From positions 1 to 37,445 of the IMG/VR virus record IMGVR_UViG_3300037245_000681: a stretch of 37,445 bases of DNA; one strand, given 5' to 3'. A model generated the notes under the pieces. The model searched no databases. It was not told where the DNA came from and saw only the letters and a program-made list of their open reading frames with translations. Both the position numbers and the translations under genes were made by a program. Origin of the DNA: a virus. Below, in pieces: positions 21,765-28,926 of this stretch; the first letter of the stretch is position 1, and each line of letters begins with the position of its first letter.

Positions 21765-22138
21765 TATTTAACCCTTACCTGTGGCATGTAAACAAGTACA
21801 TCACTAGTTGGTGCTGCTTGCCCTAAATCAATTACAGTGTATCTAGTGCTACCTTGCTCGATAGTATTACCGACTTCTATTACAACAGTATTATCACAGA
21901 CTAACTGTCTATCACCTGCAATGATATTGCCGCCGATTAAGCTTTGATTATACTCTTTGAATATAGCGTTAACTAATTCAACAGGGCTCTCAGTAACGAC
22001 AGGCGGGTTAATTGGAGTATTGCCGCCCGTGTTGATCATCTGAATTAAAAATACTTTCTCGCTAGATGCTGAGCCAGTTTTATTAATCGCCTTGGCTAAA
22101 CCCTTTCTGATTTTAGCTTGTATGTTAGCGCTACCCAT
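21764..22138 (-). CDS. Head closure (stopper) protein, 124 aa
   Basis: A beta-rich small protein (QLVCDNTVVIEVGNTIEQGSTRYTVIDLG) in the slot between the adaptor and the gp10-like gene, where head closure proteins of HK97/SPP1-like siphoviruses sit. The QxGD-like turn before a strand pair fits the stopper fold. Assignment rests mainly on gene order. Confidence 0.5.
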   Translation of the reverse strand: MGSANIQAKIRKGLAKAINKTGSASSEKVFLIQMINTGGNTPINPPVVTESPVELVNAIFKEYNQSLIGGNIIAGDRQLVCDNTVVIEVGNTIEQGSTRYTVIDLGQAAPTSDVLVYMPQVRVK

Positions 22139-22323
22139 TATTTTTCTCTGTACTCTATTGCAGGTAATATCATAGTAACTGTTGCTGTTGCCACCTCGTT
22201 ATGGTGAGCGGTCAGAAGTAAATCAATCTCACCACCAACACGTACACCGTCAACTTCGATAAACATATTCTTACCGTTTATTGCTTCGCCTGGCTTTCCT
22301 ATTATTACTATTTTAGTAGTCAT
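22138..22323 (-). CDS. Hypothetical connector-region protein, 61 aa
   Basis: The ATG at 22323 is chosen over a TTG three codons earlier. The protein is a small beta-rich unit (KIVIIGKPGEAINGKNMFIEVDGVRVGGEIDLLLTA) with repeated Gly turns. No family is recognised. It is embedded among head-tail joining genes and overlaps both neighbours, so a structural or assembly role is plausible. Confidence 0.55.
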   Translation of the reverse strand: MTTKIVIIGKPGEAINGKNMFIEVDGVRVGGEIDLLLTAHHNEVATATVTMILPAIEYREK

Positions 22324-22474
22324 TAGATTCAACCTTGTTATTTAATTCTGCCCATACAATTAACTTAGTACGCAAAGGCTCTTCTATGCAATCACTATCA
22401 TCATCAAGCATGTTTAAAAGCTCACTAACTGGCTTTGTATCTGTAACCCTAATATCCAAGGTTAGCTTTGCCAT
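22313..22474 (-). CDS. Hypothetical connector-region protein, 53 aa
   Basis: Starts MAKLTLDIRVTDTKPVSELL at the ATG that overlaps the upstream TAA (TAATG). It is a small acidic protein. Function is not recognised. It is conserved in position between the adaptor and the 61-residue gene. Confidence 0.5.
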   Translation of the reverse strand: MAKLTLDIRVTDTKPVSELLNMLDDDSDCIEEPLRTKLIVWAELNNKVESNDY

Positions 22475-23013
22475 TAGCCTAAGTAACCCATGTTGTCGCG
22501 CGATAAACCGCCACCAGTGCCACACGGTGAAGCTTGAAACCCTGCTTTAGTTAGCGGGTAAAGTGAATTGTAAACACCTTGTATTGACGGGTTGGTTGAT
22601 TGGCGCGAACCGTCTTGATAAGTTTCAGAGTAAACACCGGTAACATTGAAACCTGATAACCGCTCACCAGTATTGACGTTATTAGTTTCCGCACCTGAAT
22701 TGATAGCGTCACTAGCGTATAGCTGAGCTAGCTTAACTTCATTGGGGATTACATCAGAATCAACGGGGAAGCAGTTATTAAGCACGTTAGAACGCGGATA
22801 AATACCCGTTTGCACTGCGCTAATGCGTGAGCCTTGTAATGTGCGTTCGCGTTGTAATAAGTTTAAATACCCTTGGCGTAATACTACTTCTGCCTCGGTA
22901 TCATCAGTTGGTAATGTTAGGCCATAGTTAACAGCTAATGCCCTTGCATCGATTAATGATGTAAAACTATCTGCGTCTGGTATGACTGCGCCTGTCTCTA
23001 CGATTAAAGTCAT
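22474..23013 (-). CDS. Head-tail adaptor (DnaT-like/gp6-like), 179 aa
   Basis: The first 60 residues (TGAVIPDADSFTSLIDARALAVNYG, TEAEVVLRQGYLNLLQ) follow the pattern of phage proteins often annotated as DnaT-like ssDNA-binding, which are in fact head-tail connector adaptors like HK97 gp6. The Gly-rich C-terminus is variable. It is the first gene of the leftward connector-tail operon, after the promoter at 23043. AGGACG precedes the start. Confidence 0.65.
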   Translation of the reverse strand: MTLIVETGAVIPDADSFTSLIDARALAVNYGLTLPTDDTEAEVVLRQGYLNLLQRERTLQGSRISAVQTGIYPRSNVLNNCFPVDSDVIPNEVKLAQLYASDAINSGAETNNVNTGERLSGFNVTGVYSETYQDGSRQSTNPSIQGVYNSLYPLTKAGFQASPCGTGGGLSRDNMGYLG

Positions 23014-23042
23014 TTGATTACGTCCTATTGTTTAATAGTTAC

Positions 23043-23051
23043 ATTATAGCA
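23043..23051 (-). promoter_or_regulatory. Leftward late promoter (TGCTATAATG)
   Basis: The minus strand reads TGCTATAATG, an extended -10 element shared with promoters at 27044 and 31588. It lies 30 bases before the adaptor gene and should transcribe the whole connector-tail operon to 12604. Confidence 0.7.
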
Positions 23052-23086
23052 TTATTGATTGGATTATTAAATTAAGACAATAAGTG

Positions 23087-23114
23087 TTGACTTGAAACGG
23101 ATATGCGTTACACT
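23087..23114 (+). promoter_or_regulatory. Rightward promoter of island A
   Basis: TTGACT (23087-23092), a 16-base spacer and TACACT (23109-23114) lie upstream of the first rightward gene of the island, followed by GAGAGGG as its ribosome binding site. The boxes are divergent from the leftward late promoter 40 bases away. Confidence 0.65.
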
Positions 23115-23142
23115 TGAGTTAACTTAATGAGAGGGTTTAATA

Positions 23143-23550
23143 ATGAATAACAAGAAAGCAAAGCAGCTTATAGAAAACGTAACGCCTAACCCAGATAAGG
23201 GCTCATACTTACCATTTAACATATTCCCGTGGGATGTTGACTTTATGTGCCCGTGGGATGTTTGTGATATTAACAAAGCAAAAAGAACAATGTTAAAGCT
23301 CACCAAGAGATTTAGCGCTGATTTTGTTGTCGAGGTTAAAGGTACACTTAACGACTGTGAGGCGGACATGATTTTGGGCTTCACTAGATGTAAAGTTGGT
23401 TCTAACGAGTCAGATGTCGATGATGATGATATCGGGTGTTATTTCATAGATGAACAGGAAAATGGCGGGTATGGCGGTGATTCATATTCAGGGATTGGCT
23501 ATATTAAGGTAAGCAAAAAAGATTACCTTAAATTCTCATACTCAATGTAG
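23143..23550 (+). CDS. Hypothetical island A protein, 135 aa
   Basis: It has paired PWDV segments (FPWDVDFMCPWDVCD near residue 28), a Lys-rich helix, and an acidic part (SDVDDDDIG) before a Gly-rich segment (GGYGGDSYSGIGY). No known domain is recognised. It is the first gene of the rightward island within the leftward structural block. Confidence 0.55.
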   Translation: MNNKKAKQLIENVTPNPDKGSYLPFNIFPWDVDFMCPWDVCDINKAKRTMLKLTKRFSADFVVEVKGTLNDCEADMILGFTRCKVGSNESDVDDDDIGCYFIDEQENGGYGGDSYSGIGYIKVSKKDYLKFSYSM

Positions 23551-23567
23551 TGCGGAGCAAGAATTGA

Positions 23568-23744
23568 ATGACTAAATTAATAGACTGCCCAGTATGCGGC
23601 AAAGAAGATCAACCTGTGCGCGAGGATGCAAAAGTATGCTGTTCATCGTGTCGGGTTAAACAATGGCGCATTAATCAGCGTAAAGCACAATACTACATGA
23701 TGGTAGCGGGTTTAGATAACAAGGGGAGCAATGATGAATCATAA
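23568..23744 (+). CDS. Zinc-ribbon-like protein, 58 aa
   Basis: CPVCG (residues 7-11) and CCSSC (24-28) form a Cys4 zinc-ribbon knuckle pair, followed by a basic Gln-rich helix. The gene overlaps the next by about 14 bases. It is a small predicted metal-binding protein of unknown role. Confidence 0.55.
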   Translation: MTKLIDCPVCGKEDQPVREDAKVCCSSCRVKQWRINQRKAQYYMMVAGLDNKGSNDES

Positions 23745-24030
23745 TTACAAAGTGTCGCCTGTAGCAATCAAGTTAATAGAAGAGGTGTCTAGGTGGTGCC
23801 TACTCAATAGTAGCGCTACATTTAGTTGTTTTTATGAGTATAGTGCGCATGTTGGAAGTTTTGAGGTTGCGATATACCCTTATGGCTGGAAGGCAGACAA
23901 AGGCAATATATTTAATTTTGAGTTTGATGTCGCTGGACGTAACTATGACGAGCAAAGACTAAAGGATGATATTGAAGAGTTCATGTCCGACTGTAACAAG
24001 ATAAAAAAGGAATCGAACAATGAAACATAA
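23731..24030 (+). CDS. Hypothetical island A protein, 99 aa
   Basis: An alpha/beta protein with several aromatic strands (FSCFYEYSAHVGSFEVAIYPYGW) and an acidic helical end. No family is recognised. AAGGGGAGC precedes the ATG. The end overlaps the next gene by 11 bases. Confidence 0.55.
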   Translation: MMNHNYKVSPVAIKLIEEVSRWCLLNSSATFSCFYEYSAHVGSFEVAIYPYGWKADKGNIFNFEFDVAGRNYDEQRLKDDIEEFMSDCNKIKKESNNET

Positions 24031-24397
24031 AATAAAAATACCGCTATACGGATGCACTATATCCTTTTTTACATCTAAAGAAGAGTTAGAGAAAGCGACA
24101 AAGATAGAAACGGATTATCAATTCATTTGCATTGATAAAATAGAGGAAGGGAATATATTTATATTAGCTTCTGATTTATGGGGAAGCAATACAGAGGTAA
24201 GCTTTCTAAGATGCATTAGTCATGAGTGCAATCATGCAGCGATGTGCATACTTGGCCATGTAGGAATAACATTCGACTTTGACAATCAAGAGGCGCTTTG
24301 TTACCTACAAGACTTTATATTTTCTGAAATAATTAGTGCGCTTTGGAAAGAAACAAGAAAGACAAGAGAACAAGTTAAATCAAAAGGAGAAGAGTGA
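24020..24397 (+). CDS. Putative HExxH zinc metallopeptidase-like protein, 125 aa
   Basis: SHECNHAAM near residue 71 contains HExxH, the catalytic zinc motif, followed about 20 residues on by NQEALCYLQDFIF with a candidate third ligand Glu. Small phage proteins of this plan are known as putative metallopeptidases. The short length (125 aa) and lack of a substrate domain make function uncertain. It lies in the rightward island, a place for accessory functions. Confidence 0.55.
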   Translation: MKHKIKIPLYGCTISFFTSKEELEKATKIETDYQFICIDKIEEGNIFILASDLWGSNTEVSFLRCISHECNHAAMCILGHVGITFDFDNQEALCYLQDFIFSEIISALWKETRKTREQVKSKGEE

Positions 24398-24591
24398 TGG
24401 CTAGATGGGAATTGCTACATTCGTTTAAGTGTTGCGATGTATCAGGCGGTGAGCTTGATGTTTACGATAACCAAGGAGTTATAAGTTTTGAATCTGAAAG
24501 CTGTAGCGATGAAACAGTAAGTATTTACTTATCAGCTAAAGACGAAGTCATTCTACTAGGATTATTAAACAAGCGAAACAAGGAACAATGA
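24397..24591 (+). CDS. Hypothetical island A protein, 64 aa
   Basis: Starts at the ATG at 24397, which overlaps the stop of the HExxH gene, with GGAG seven bases before. Acidic with a CCDVSGGELDVYD turn. Not recognised. It ends four bases into the next small gene. Confidence 0.5.
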   Translation: MARWELLHSFKCCDVSGGELDVYDNQGVISFESESCSDETVSIYLSAKDEVILLGLLNKRNKEQ

Positions 24592-24656
24592 ACAAGTACA
24601 ATAAAGTCAGCATATGCGCGTTAGTTTATATAGCTGTATTGATTGCAACATTTTAA
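24588..24656 (+). CDS. Membrane micro-peptide, 22 aa
   Basis: A 22-residue peptide, mostly hydrophobic after a polar N-terminus (VSICALVYIAVLIATF). The ATGA overlap with the upstream gene and AAGGA give a plausible start. Peptides this small are hard to support without homologues. Confidence 0.3.
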   Translation: MNKYNKVSICALVYIAVLIATF

Positions 24657-24671
24657 TAATTGGAGAGAGTA

Positions 24672-25343
24672 ATGAAAGATTTAAACGTACATGTATTGAT
24701 GGCGCAAGGCTGGATACTTAATCCTGAGAAGTACACTCAGAAACAGCTAAAAAAGAGCGTAAAGGATGCTTTTGATGCTGCTTGTGCTGATAATGATCAC
24801 GCTTCTACTGTAGCTTATAATGCAGTTTATGCTGCTTTTTCTGCTGCTTTTTCTGCTAAAGCAGGTATGGGTGCTGTGTTTTTTCATACTGAATACTGGA
24901 TAGAAGAGTACTTCAATTGTACAGATTCAAACAAGCAAGATTATATTGACGCTTTAAGTGGTGATGTAAAAACTACAATGGACGCTGTGAAGTTTCTTCG
25001 TCCTTGTAAGGTCGAGAACACTAGTGAAGGCATTTACATTGGCTCATTCCCGCCAGTTTACACGCAAGAAATGGCTGATAATGGAGTACTGCCTAGTGTT
25101 GGTATGATGGCTGTAGACAAAAGAAACAATTGTGAGTATGAAATATTACTACCTGCTGACATTAACGGTTATTACGTTCTTACTGGTGGTGATGGAGGCT
25201 ATCACTGTGCGCCTTTAAAATACCTAGCACCTATCGATCAACGCACCGATAAAGAAAAGGCTATTGATGATTTGCATTCTAAGTACCCTTATAAAACAGG
25301 AGGGCAGCTACTATCGCTAGCATACGATAAGTGGGTGAAATAA
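24672..25343 (+). CDS. Hypothetical island A protein, 223 aa
   Basis: The largest gene of the island, starting at the ATG at 24672 (GGAGAGAG upstream), not at the TTG at 24660. Residues 30-65 are Ala-rich (DAFDAACADNDHASTVAYN, YAAFSAAFSAKAG). The second half is more globular and contains a SVGMMAVDKRNNCEYEILL strand region. I do not recognise it. The last codons overlap the 38-residue gene. Confidence 0.55.
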   Translation: MKDLNVHVLMAQGWILNPEKYTQKQLKKSVKDAFDAACADNDHASTVAYNAVYAAFSAAFSAKAGMGAVFFHTEYWIEEYFNCTDSNKQDYIDALSGDVKTTMDAVKFLRPCKVENTSEGIYIGSFPPVYTQEMADNGVLPSVGMMAVDKRNNCEYEILLPADINGYYVLTGGDGGYHCAPLKYLAPIDQRTDKEKAIDDLHSKYPYKTGGQLLSLAYDKWVK

Positions 25344-25459
25344 TGATACCTAAAAAACTAGAAGCAGAATTTGGAGGCAAGTTATTGATGATTAAGATAT
25401 TGATACTTCAAATGCTTGCGTTGGCGCTTGGTACACGGAGAAGAAATGATGGATGGTAG
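25343..25459 (+). CDS. Small hydrophobic peptide, 38 aa
   Basis: A 38-residue peptide with one hydrophobic stretch (LLMIKILILQMLALALG), overlapping the gene before and the gene after. Candidate small membrane protein, with low support. Confidence 0.3.
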   Translation: MIPKKLEAEFGGKLLMIKILILQMLALALGTRRRNDGW

Positions 25460-25730
25460 ATTGCCAGTGCTTAGCACACTGAACGGTACGCCTGTTGAGG
25501 TTGATTCTCGCTTGCCACTATCTAAAGTTGCGGCTTCTTGCCTTCAAAAAGATAAGCACGTTGTTAACCGTGAGTTTTTTGTCGGTGTTGACAATATGGT
25601 TTGGGGTTACTTTGTCGATATAGGGTATTTTAGTCGTAAGATTTACCTATCTGAAAAGGCATTTAACAAAGTAAAGGCGACTAACGCTAATAAAATCTCC
25701 ATCATGAAGAAAGAAGCCTTTCGAGGTTAA
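25446..25730 (+). CDS. Hypothetical island A protein, 94 aa
   Basis: The ATG at 25446 follows CGGAGAAGAA. A longer form from 25416 would begin at a non-ATG codon and lacks a ribosome binding site. A small mixed alpha/beta protein, last gene of the rightward island, 20 bases before a strong terminator. Not recognised. Confidence 0.5.
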   Translation: MMDGRLPVLSTLNGTPVEVDSRLPLSKVAASCLQKDKHVVNREFFVGVDNMVWGYFVDIGYFSRKIYLSEKAFNKVKATNANKISIMKKEAFRG

Positions 25731-25749
25731 ACTGACACCACCCGAAACT

Positions 25750-25774
25750 AGCCAGCCTAACCGCTGGCTTTTTT
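25750..25774 (+). terminator. Rightward terminator of island A
   Basis: AGCCAGC (25750-25756) pairs with GCTGGCT (25763-25769), followed by a run of Ts. It ends the island transcript just before the convergent leftward terminator. Confidence 0.85.
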
Positions 25775-25785
25775 ATAGGTTCTAG

Positions 25786-25817
25786 GAAAATAGCCGCCAA
25801 TCTCACGAAAGGCGGCT
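25786..25817 (-). terminator. Leftward terminator after head-fibre genes
   Basis: AGCCGCC (25792-25798) pairs with GGCGGCT (25811-25817), followed on the minus strand by ATTTT. It stops transcription of 26936-25839 and protects the island from antisense transcription. Confidence 0.7.
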
Positions 25818-25838
25818 TAACTTATGTACTAATTATTG

Positions 25839-26216
25839 TTATCCCCACACACTGAGCCAAGCAAAGGCTAATGCTGCACCCGTTGACCCTGTTATAGTTA
25901 CTGCTACATTATTATCTTTAGCGCCCAAATATCCGCTTATAGGTGCTGTGTTAATCACAACAGTATCACCCGCAGCTACAATAATATCCTTGCCTAATGA
26001 TACATCGATAGTTCCATAACCCTTACATTCGATACTAGTTTGACCGTCTCCTAGTAAATTAATAGTTAATGCGCCTACCTCGTTATTCTCAATAGTTAAC
26101 GTCTGCTTTAATGTTACAAATGCAAAGAAGTGTGGCCCCGCGTTTAAGTCTAAAATGTTCGGGGTTAAATCTGTTACCTCTGCTAATAGAGGTTTGTTTG
26201 CTGTAAATGTTGCCAT
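25839..26216 (-). CDS. Head decoration or fibre-like protein, 125 aa
   Basis: A beta-sandwich-type composition (alternating Thr/Val/Ile strands with Gly turns, GALTINLLGDGQTSIECKG, NVAVTITGSTG) with no catalytic motif. It follows the 190-residue jelly-roll-like gene in a transcription unit of its own between promoter 27044 and terminator 25817. A surface role on the head is suggested by position only. Confidence 0.45.
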   Translation of the reverse strand: MATFTANKPLLAEVTDLTPNILDLNAGPHFFAFVTLKQTLTIENNEVGALTINLLGDGQTSIECKGYGTIDVSLGKDIIVAAGDTVVINTAPISGYLGAKDNNVAVTITGSTGAALAFAWLSVWG

Positions 26217-26225
26217 ATTAGTTCC

Positions 26226-26798
26226 TTATGGTGTTGGTATTAATCTTTCAACTCGCATTACTGCACAAGGAACATTACTCCATGTACCAGCGCCTTCATT
26301 TGTTGGGATAGTTTGAAATAACCCGCCGCTATTGTTCCCTGAGTTATCCCTCATTACCTGGGTGTTAAGTGTGGTGCCTTGAGGAACGTTAAACCAGTTA
26401 TCAATATCTATGTATCGTAAATCATCAGAATTACCAAGCTTAACACCAACCGTCCTACCAAGCTGCACACCATTAATAAGGAATCTAAATAATACTTCTG
26501 ACGTGCCACTAGCTCCGGTTCGTCCGAATTGGAATACAACTTTTATACGGTACAGACCACCAGTGTTAAAGGTTAGCATTCCGTTTACGTCCATTTGAAC
26601 GGGATCGCCACCAGTACCGATGGCCGCGCCAAATTCAACATTTATAGCATTTGCTATACCTAACCCAGCTGGCTGTTGGTCTGCTGATAAGCTAATACCC
26701 TCGATAAGCCTTTCTATTGCGATGTCTGTTGTTGGGTTAAACGAGCCGCCAGTAGTCGCGGTTAATATATTTTCTAGTAATTCATTTCTAATGCTCAT
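26226..26798 (-). CDS. C1q/TNF-like beta-sandwich head fibre protein, 190 aa
   Basis: The first 35 residues (MSIRNELLENILTATTGGSFNP) form a short phage attachment motif also seen in the 36-residue gene upstream. Residues 60-190 have a jelly-roll pattern (MLTFNTGGLYRIKVVFQFGR, SEVLFRFLINGVQLGR) like complement C1q and TNF-type domains used for phage surface fibres. Probably a decoration or receptor-contact protein. No cleavage motif is visible. Confidence 0.5.
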   Translation of the reverse strand: MSIRNELLENILTATTGGSFNPTTDIAIERLIEGISLSADQQPAGLGIANAINVEFGAAIGTGGDPVQMDVNGMLTFNTGGLYRIKVVFQFGRTGASGTSEVLFRFLINGVQLGRTVGVKLGNSDDLRYIDIDNWFNVPQGTTLNTQVMRDNSGNNSGGLFQTIPTNEGAGTWSNVPCAVMRVERLIPTP

Positions 26799-26825
26799 TT
26801 GTCATTTCTCCAATGAGTAGACGAG

Positions 26826-26936
26826 TTAAAGCGCTAATAGCCAATCGGCTAAAAGTTGATTTCTATTGTGTGGGTTGGTTACTGTGCCGCCTACAGCTAA
26901 AACTATATCGGCGAGTATTTCATTCATTGGGCGCAT
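26826..26936 (-). CDS. Short attachment-motif peptide, 36 aa
   Basis: Only 36 residues (NEILADIVLAVGGTVTNPHN near the start). Its spacing of NE, L, I, A, GG and NP matches residues 5-22 of the downstream 190-residue protein, so it looks like a freestanding copy of that N-terminal module. AGGGATAGC precedes the ATG. Confidence 0.45.
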   Translation of the reverse strand: MRPMNEILADIVLAVGGTVTNPHNRNQLLADWLLAL

Positions 26937-26954
26937 AGCTATCCCTCTAATCCA

Positions 26955-26996
26955 TGTGAGGGAGGCTATAAATACGAGGGAGTATTGTGAGGGAGG
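26955..26996. repeat. GAGGGAG repeat in the leader of the fibre operon
   Basis: TGTGAGGGAGG occurs at 26955-26965 and 26986-26996, with a third GAGGGAG at 26976-26982. In the transcript (minus strand) they are CTCCCTC boxes, and GAGGGA at both ends of the leader can pair with them. This could allow alternative RNA structures. Confidence 0.5.
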
Positions 26997-27043
26997 TTGT
27001 ATTGGGTGGCTAGCTAGCCTATCAGTCCCTCAACTGATAACTC

Positions 27044-27057
27044 ATTATAGCATTATA
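27044..27057 (-). promoter_or_regulatory. Leftward late promoter with tandem TATAAT boxes
   Basis: The minus strand reads TATAATGCTATAATGA, so two -10 boxes are in tandem and the second has the TGC extension found at 23043 and 31588. It follows the capsid operon terminator and drives the head-fibre genes 26936-25839. Confidence 0.7.
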
Positions 27058-27065
27058 TGACAGGC

Positions 27066-27095
27066 ATAAAAAACCCCAACTTAATGGGGTTTTAT
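27066..27095. terminator. Terminator after capsid operon
   Basis: AAAACCCCA (27070-27078) pairs with TGGGGTTTT (27085-27093) with a six-base loop, and T runs exist on both strands. It ends the capsid operon just before the next leftward promoter. Confidence 0.85.
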
Positions 27096-27233
27096 TTAGT
27101 CTTCTGACTTCTTCTTTTTAGGCTTTGGCTTTTCGTAAGGCTTAAATCTAATATCTAAGATTTTATCACCTTTAGCCATATGCTTAGCCTTTTCTTCTGC
27201 ACTAACAGGGTGCTTTAAATAGACTGTAGACAT
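27096..27233 (-). CDS. Small basic head-region protein, 45 aa
   Basis: A short Lys-rich protein ending KPKPKKKKSED, downstream of the major capsid gene by a few bases. Small basic proteins in this slot are common in siphovirus head modules, with roles in head assembly or DNA contact not settled. AGGTG precedes the ATG. Confidence 0.55.
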   Translation of the reverse strand: MSTVYLKHPVSAEEKAKHMAKGDKILDIRFKPYEKPKPKKKKSED

Positions 27234-27240
27234 AAATCAC

Positions 27241-28209
27241 CTATAGGTCAGCGTCAGCTACCGTTAACGTACCAAGTGAGTGCTTATTACTTGTCACTGC
27301 GATATCCCAGTTGGTGCCTGTGAATAACTCAGCATCAGTAGGGCTTGAACCGCCGTTAGCAATATCCCAAGCGAAACCTTTAAGTTGTAAACCAAAGGTA
27401 TAATCAGCTTGCCAAGTAGTTTCGATGCGCTTGTTGCCGTTGTTAGTATCCATGTTAGTGATGATGTCACTTGAGTTACTAACGACAATACCACCAGCAG
27501 TAACAGATAAAACCTTAGTCTTGTTCGGAGTACCAGCAACGTATAGCGCTGGAATATCTGAAACAACAAGGATTTTGCCAAGGATTGAAACAACAGTTAC
27601 ATTAGACGAAACAAATAATTGCTCACCGTTAGCAAGAGCTTTATCAATCAATGACTCTGAACCGCTAGAATGCATAATGTCAGCAGTAAGCATACCTTGC
27701 ATATCACCAAACTTGAAGTGACCAGCGTTAAGTGCTTGCTGAGATAAGCCAGCGGTAGCAGATACATCGTTAACCAATGCAGCAATATTCTCTACAGCAG
27801 CAACAGCAGCACCGACAGAAGTGTTCAATTGGTCAGCGAGTAACGCATCTGAGAAACCTTCAGAGATTGCCATGATAGCAGACTCAGGATTTTCATTAAG
27901 GTAAGTAATTTGACCGGGTTCGAAGATAACTGGACCAAAACCACCAGCAACTTTAACGCCTACAAATTCACCTTGGGAAAGGGTAGTTGCAGATTGTGAG
28001 CTGTTAGCGATGCCACGGTCAACTCGACGTTGTGCGCCAGAGATTGATTGGAAGAAGGATTCTTTCGTGTAATTACCTGCCCAAGCGTTAGTGTTTAATA
28101 CGATAGTACCACCAGAGGCAGCGTTAAAAGCATCTAGTTTCTGACCTAAAAGCTCGATAGTAGTTGTGTAGATCTCTGTGTCATACACTTGCATGTTTGA
28201 TAAAGCCAT
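27241..28209 (-). CDS. Major capsid protein, 322 aa
   Basis: Starts MALSNMQVYDTEIYTTTIEL. The middle carries long alpha/beta regions (ALVNDVSATAGLSQQALNAGHFKFGD, LVVSDIPALYVAG, KTKVLSVTAGGIVV) characteristic of HK97-fold capsid subunits of this group. It is preceded by a separate scaffold gene, so the capsid is assembled on scaffold rather than with a fused delta domain. AAGGA precedes the ATG. Confidence 0.85.
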   Translation of the reverse strand: MALSNMQVYDTEIYTTTIELLGQKLDAFNAASGGTIVLNTNAWAGNYTKESFFQSISGAQRRVDRGIANSSQSATTLSQGEFVGVKVAGGFGPVIFEPGQITYLNENPESAIMAISEGFSDALLADQLNTSVGAAVAAVENIAALVNDVSATAGLSQQALNAGHFKFGDMQGMLTADIMHSSGSESLIDKALANGEQLFVSSNVTVVSILGKILVVSDIPALYVAGTPNKTKVLSVTAGGIVVSNSSDIITNMDTNNGNKRIETTWQADYTFGLQLKGFAWDIANGGSSPTDAELFTGTNWDIAVTSNKHSLGTLTVADADL

Positions 28210-28230
28210 GTTGATTCCTTAAAGTTTTAA

Positions 28231-28893
28231 TTAAAGCCCAGCTTGTTTTAAGCGTTGGGATAGTTTTGATTGAACTGTGTTACCGTCATTAGAAGCACTA
28301 CTTCTTGACTGGGTTGTGTTAGCCCCACTGGAATCAACACCGTTTAAAATCTTTTTAAATTGAGGTTGTTCGCTAGCCCAGCTTTTGAACTCCTCAACGT
28401 TATTAGCAACCACTTCACCATTACTTTTGAAAGTGGTTACTGGTTGTTGTTGGTCATTATAACCAATTTCTAGCATGTTTGACAACTGAGCCTCTGCAAG
28501 CCCTTTATAGTCATCATGGATTAAACCTAACACTTGACTTAATACCGCACCTTTATCGCGTGATAATAAAGCGTCTTGAGCAGTCTTAGCCAAACCGTTA
28601 GCATTAGCTGTAGCCTCTGCAAGCTGTGTTTCGTAGTGAGACTTTAAGCCTTCAACGTCACCAGCTAATTTTAATCTGTCTTCTTCAGCCTGTGTTGCAA
28701 CTTGTCGCGCTTGCATTAAAGCAACATCAGCATCACTTACACTTTGCATGGCTGTTTTCTTTTCGCCAAGCAATTCGTTATTCTTGTTCACTAGGCCAGT
28801 AGTAGCCGCATCAATACCCGTTTGATGTTGCTTCATAATTGCCGATACTTGTTCTGGTGTAAATGTAATGCCTTCGATTGTAGTTAAATCCAT
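28231..28893 (-). CDS. Scaffold protein, 220 aa
   Basis: A helical protein with heptad patterns (residues 35-110) and a basic C-terminal tail (SKLSQRLKQAGL) that may bind the capsid, the typical scaffold plan. It lies directly upstream of the major capsid gene. The Ser/Asn-rich stretch before the tail is disordered. GAGG lies seven bases before the ATG. Confidence 0.8.
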   Translation of the reverse strand: MDLTTIEGITFTPEQVSAIMKQHQTGIDAATTGLVNKNNELLGEKKTAMQSVSDADVALMQARQVATQAEEDRLKLAGDVEGLKSHYETQLAEATANANGLAKTAQDALLSRDKGAVLSQVLGLIHDDYKGLAEAQLSNMLEIGYNDQQQPVTTFKSNGEVVANNVEEFKSWASEQPQFKKILNGVDSSGANTTQSRSSASNDGNTVQSKLSQRLKQAGL

Positions 28894-28926
28894 GATGAAC
28901 CTCTAGTCCAGTAATTAAAGCAGCCA

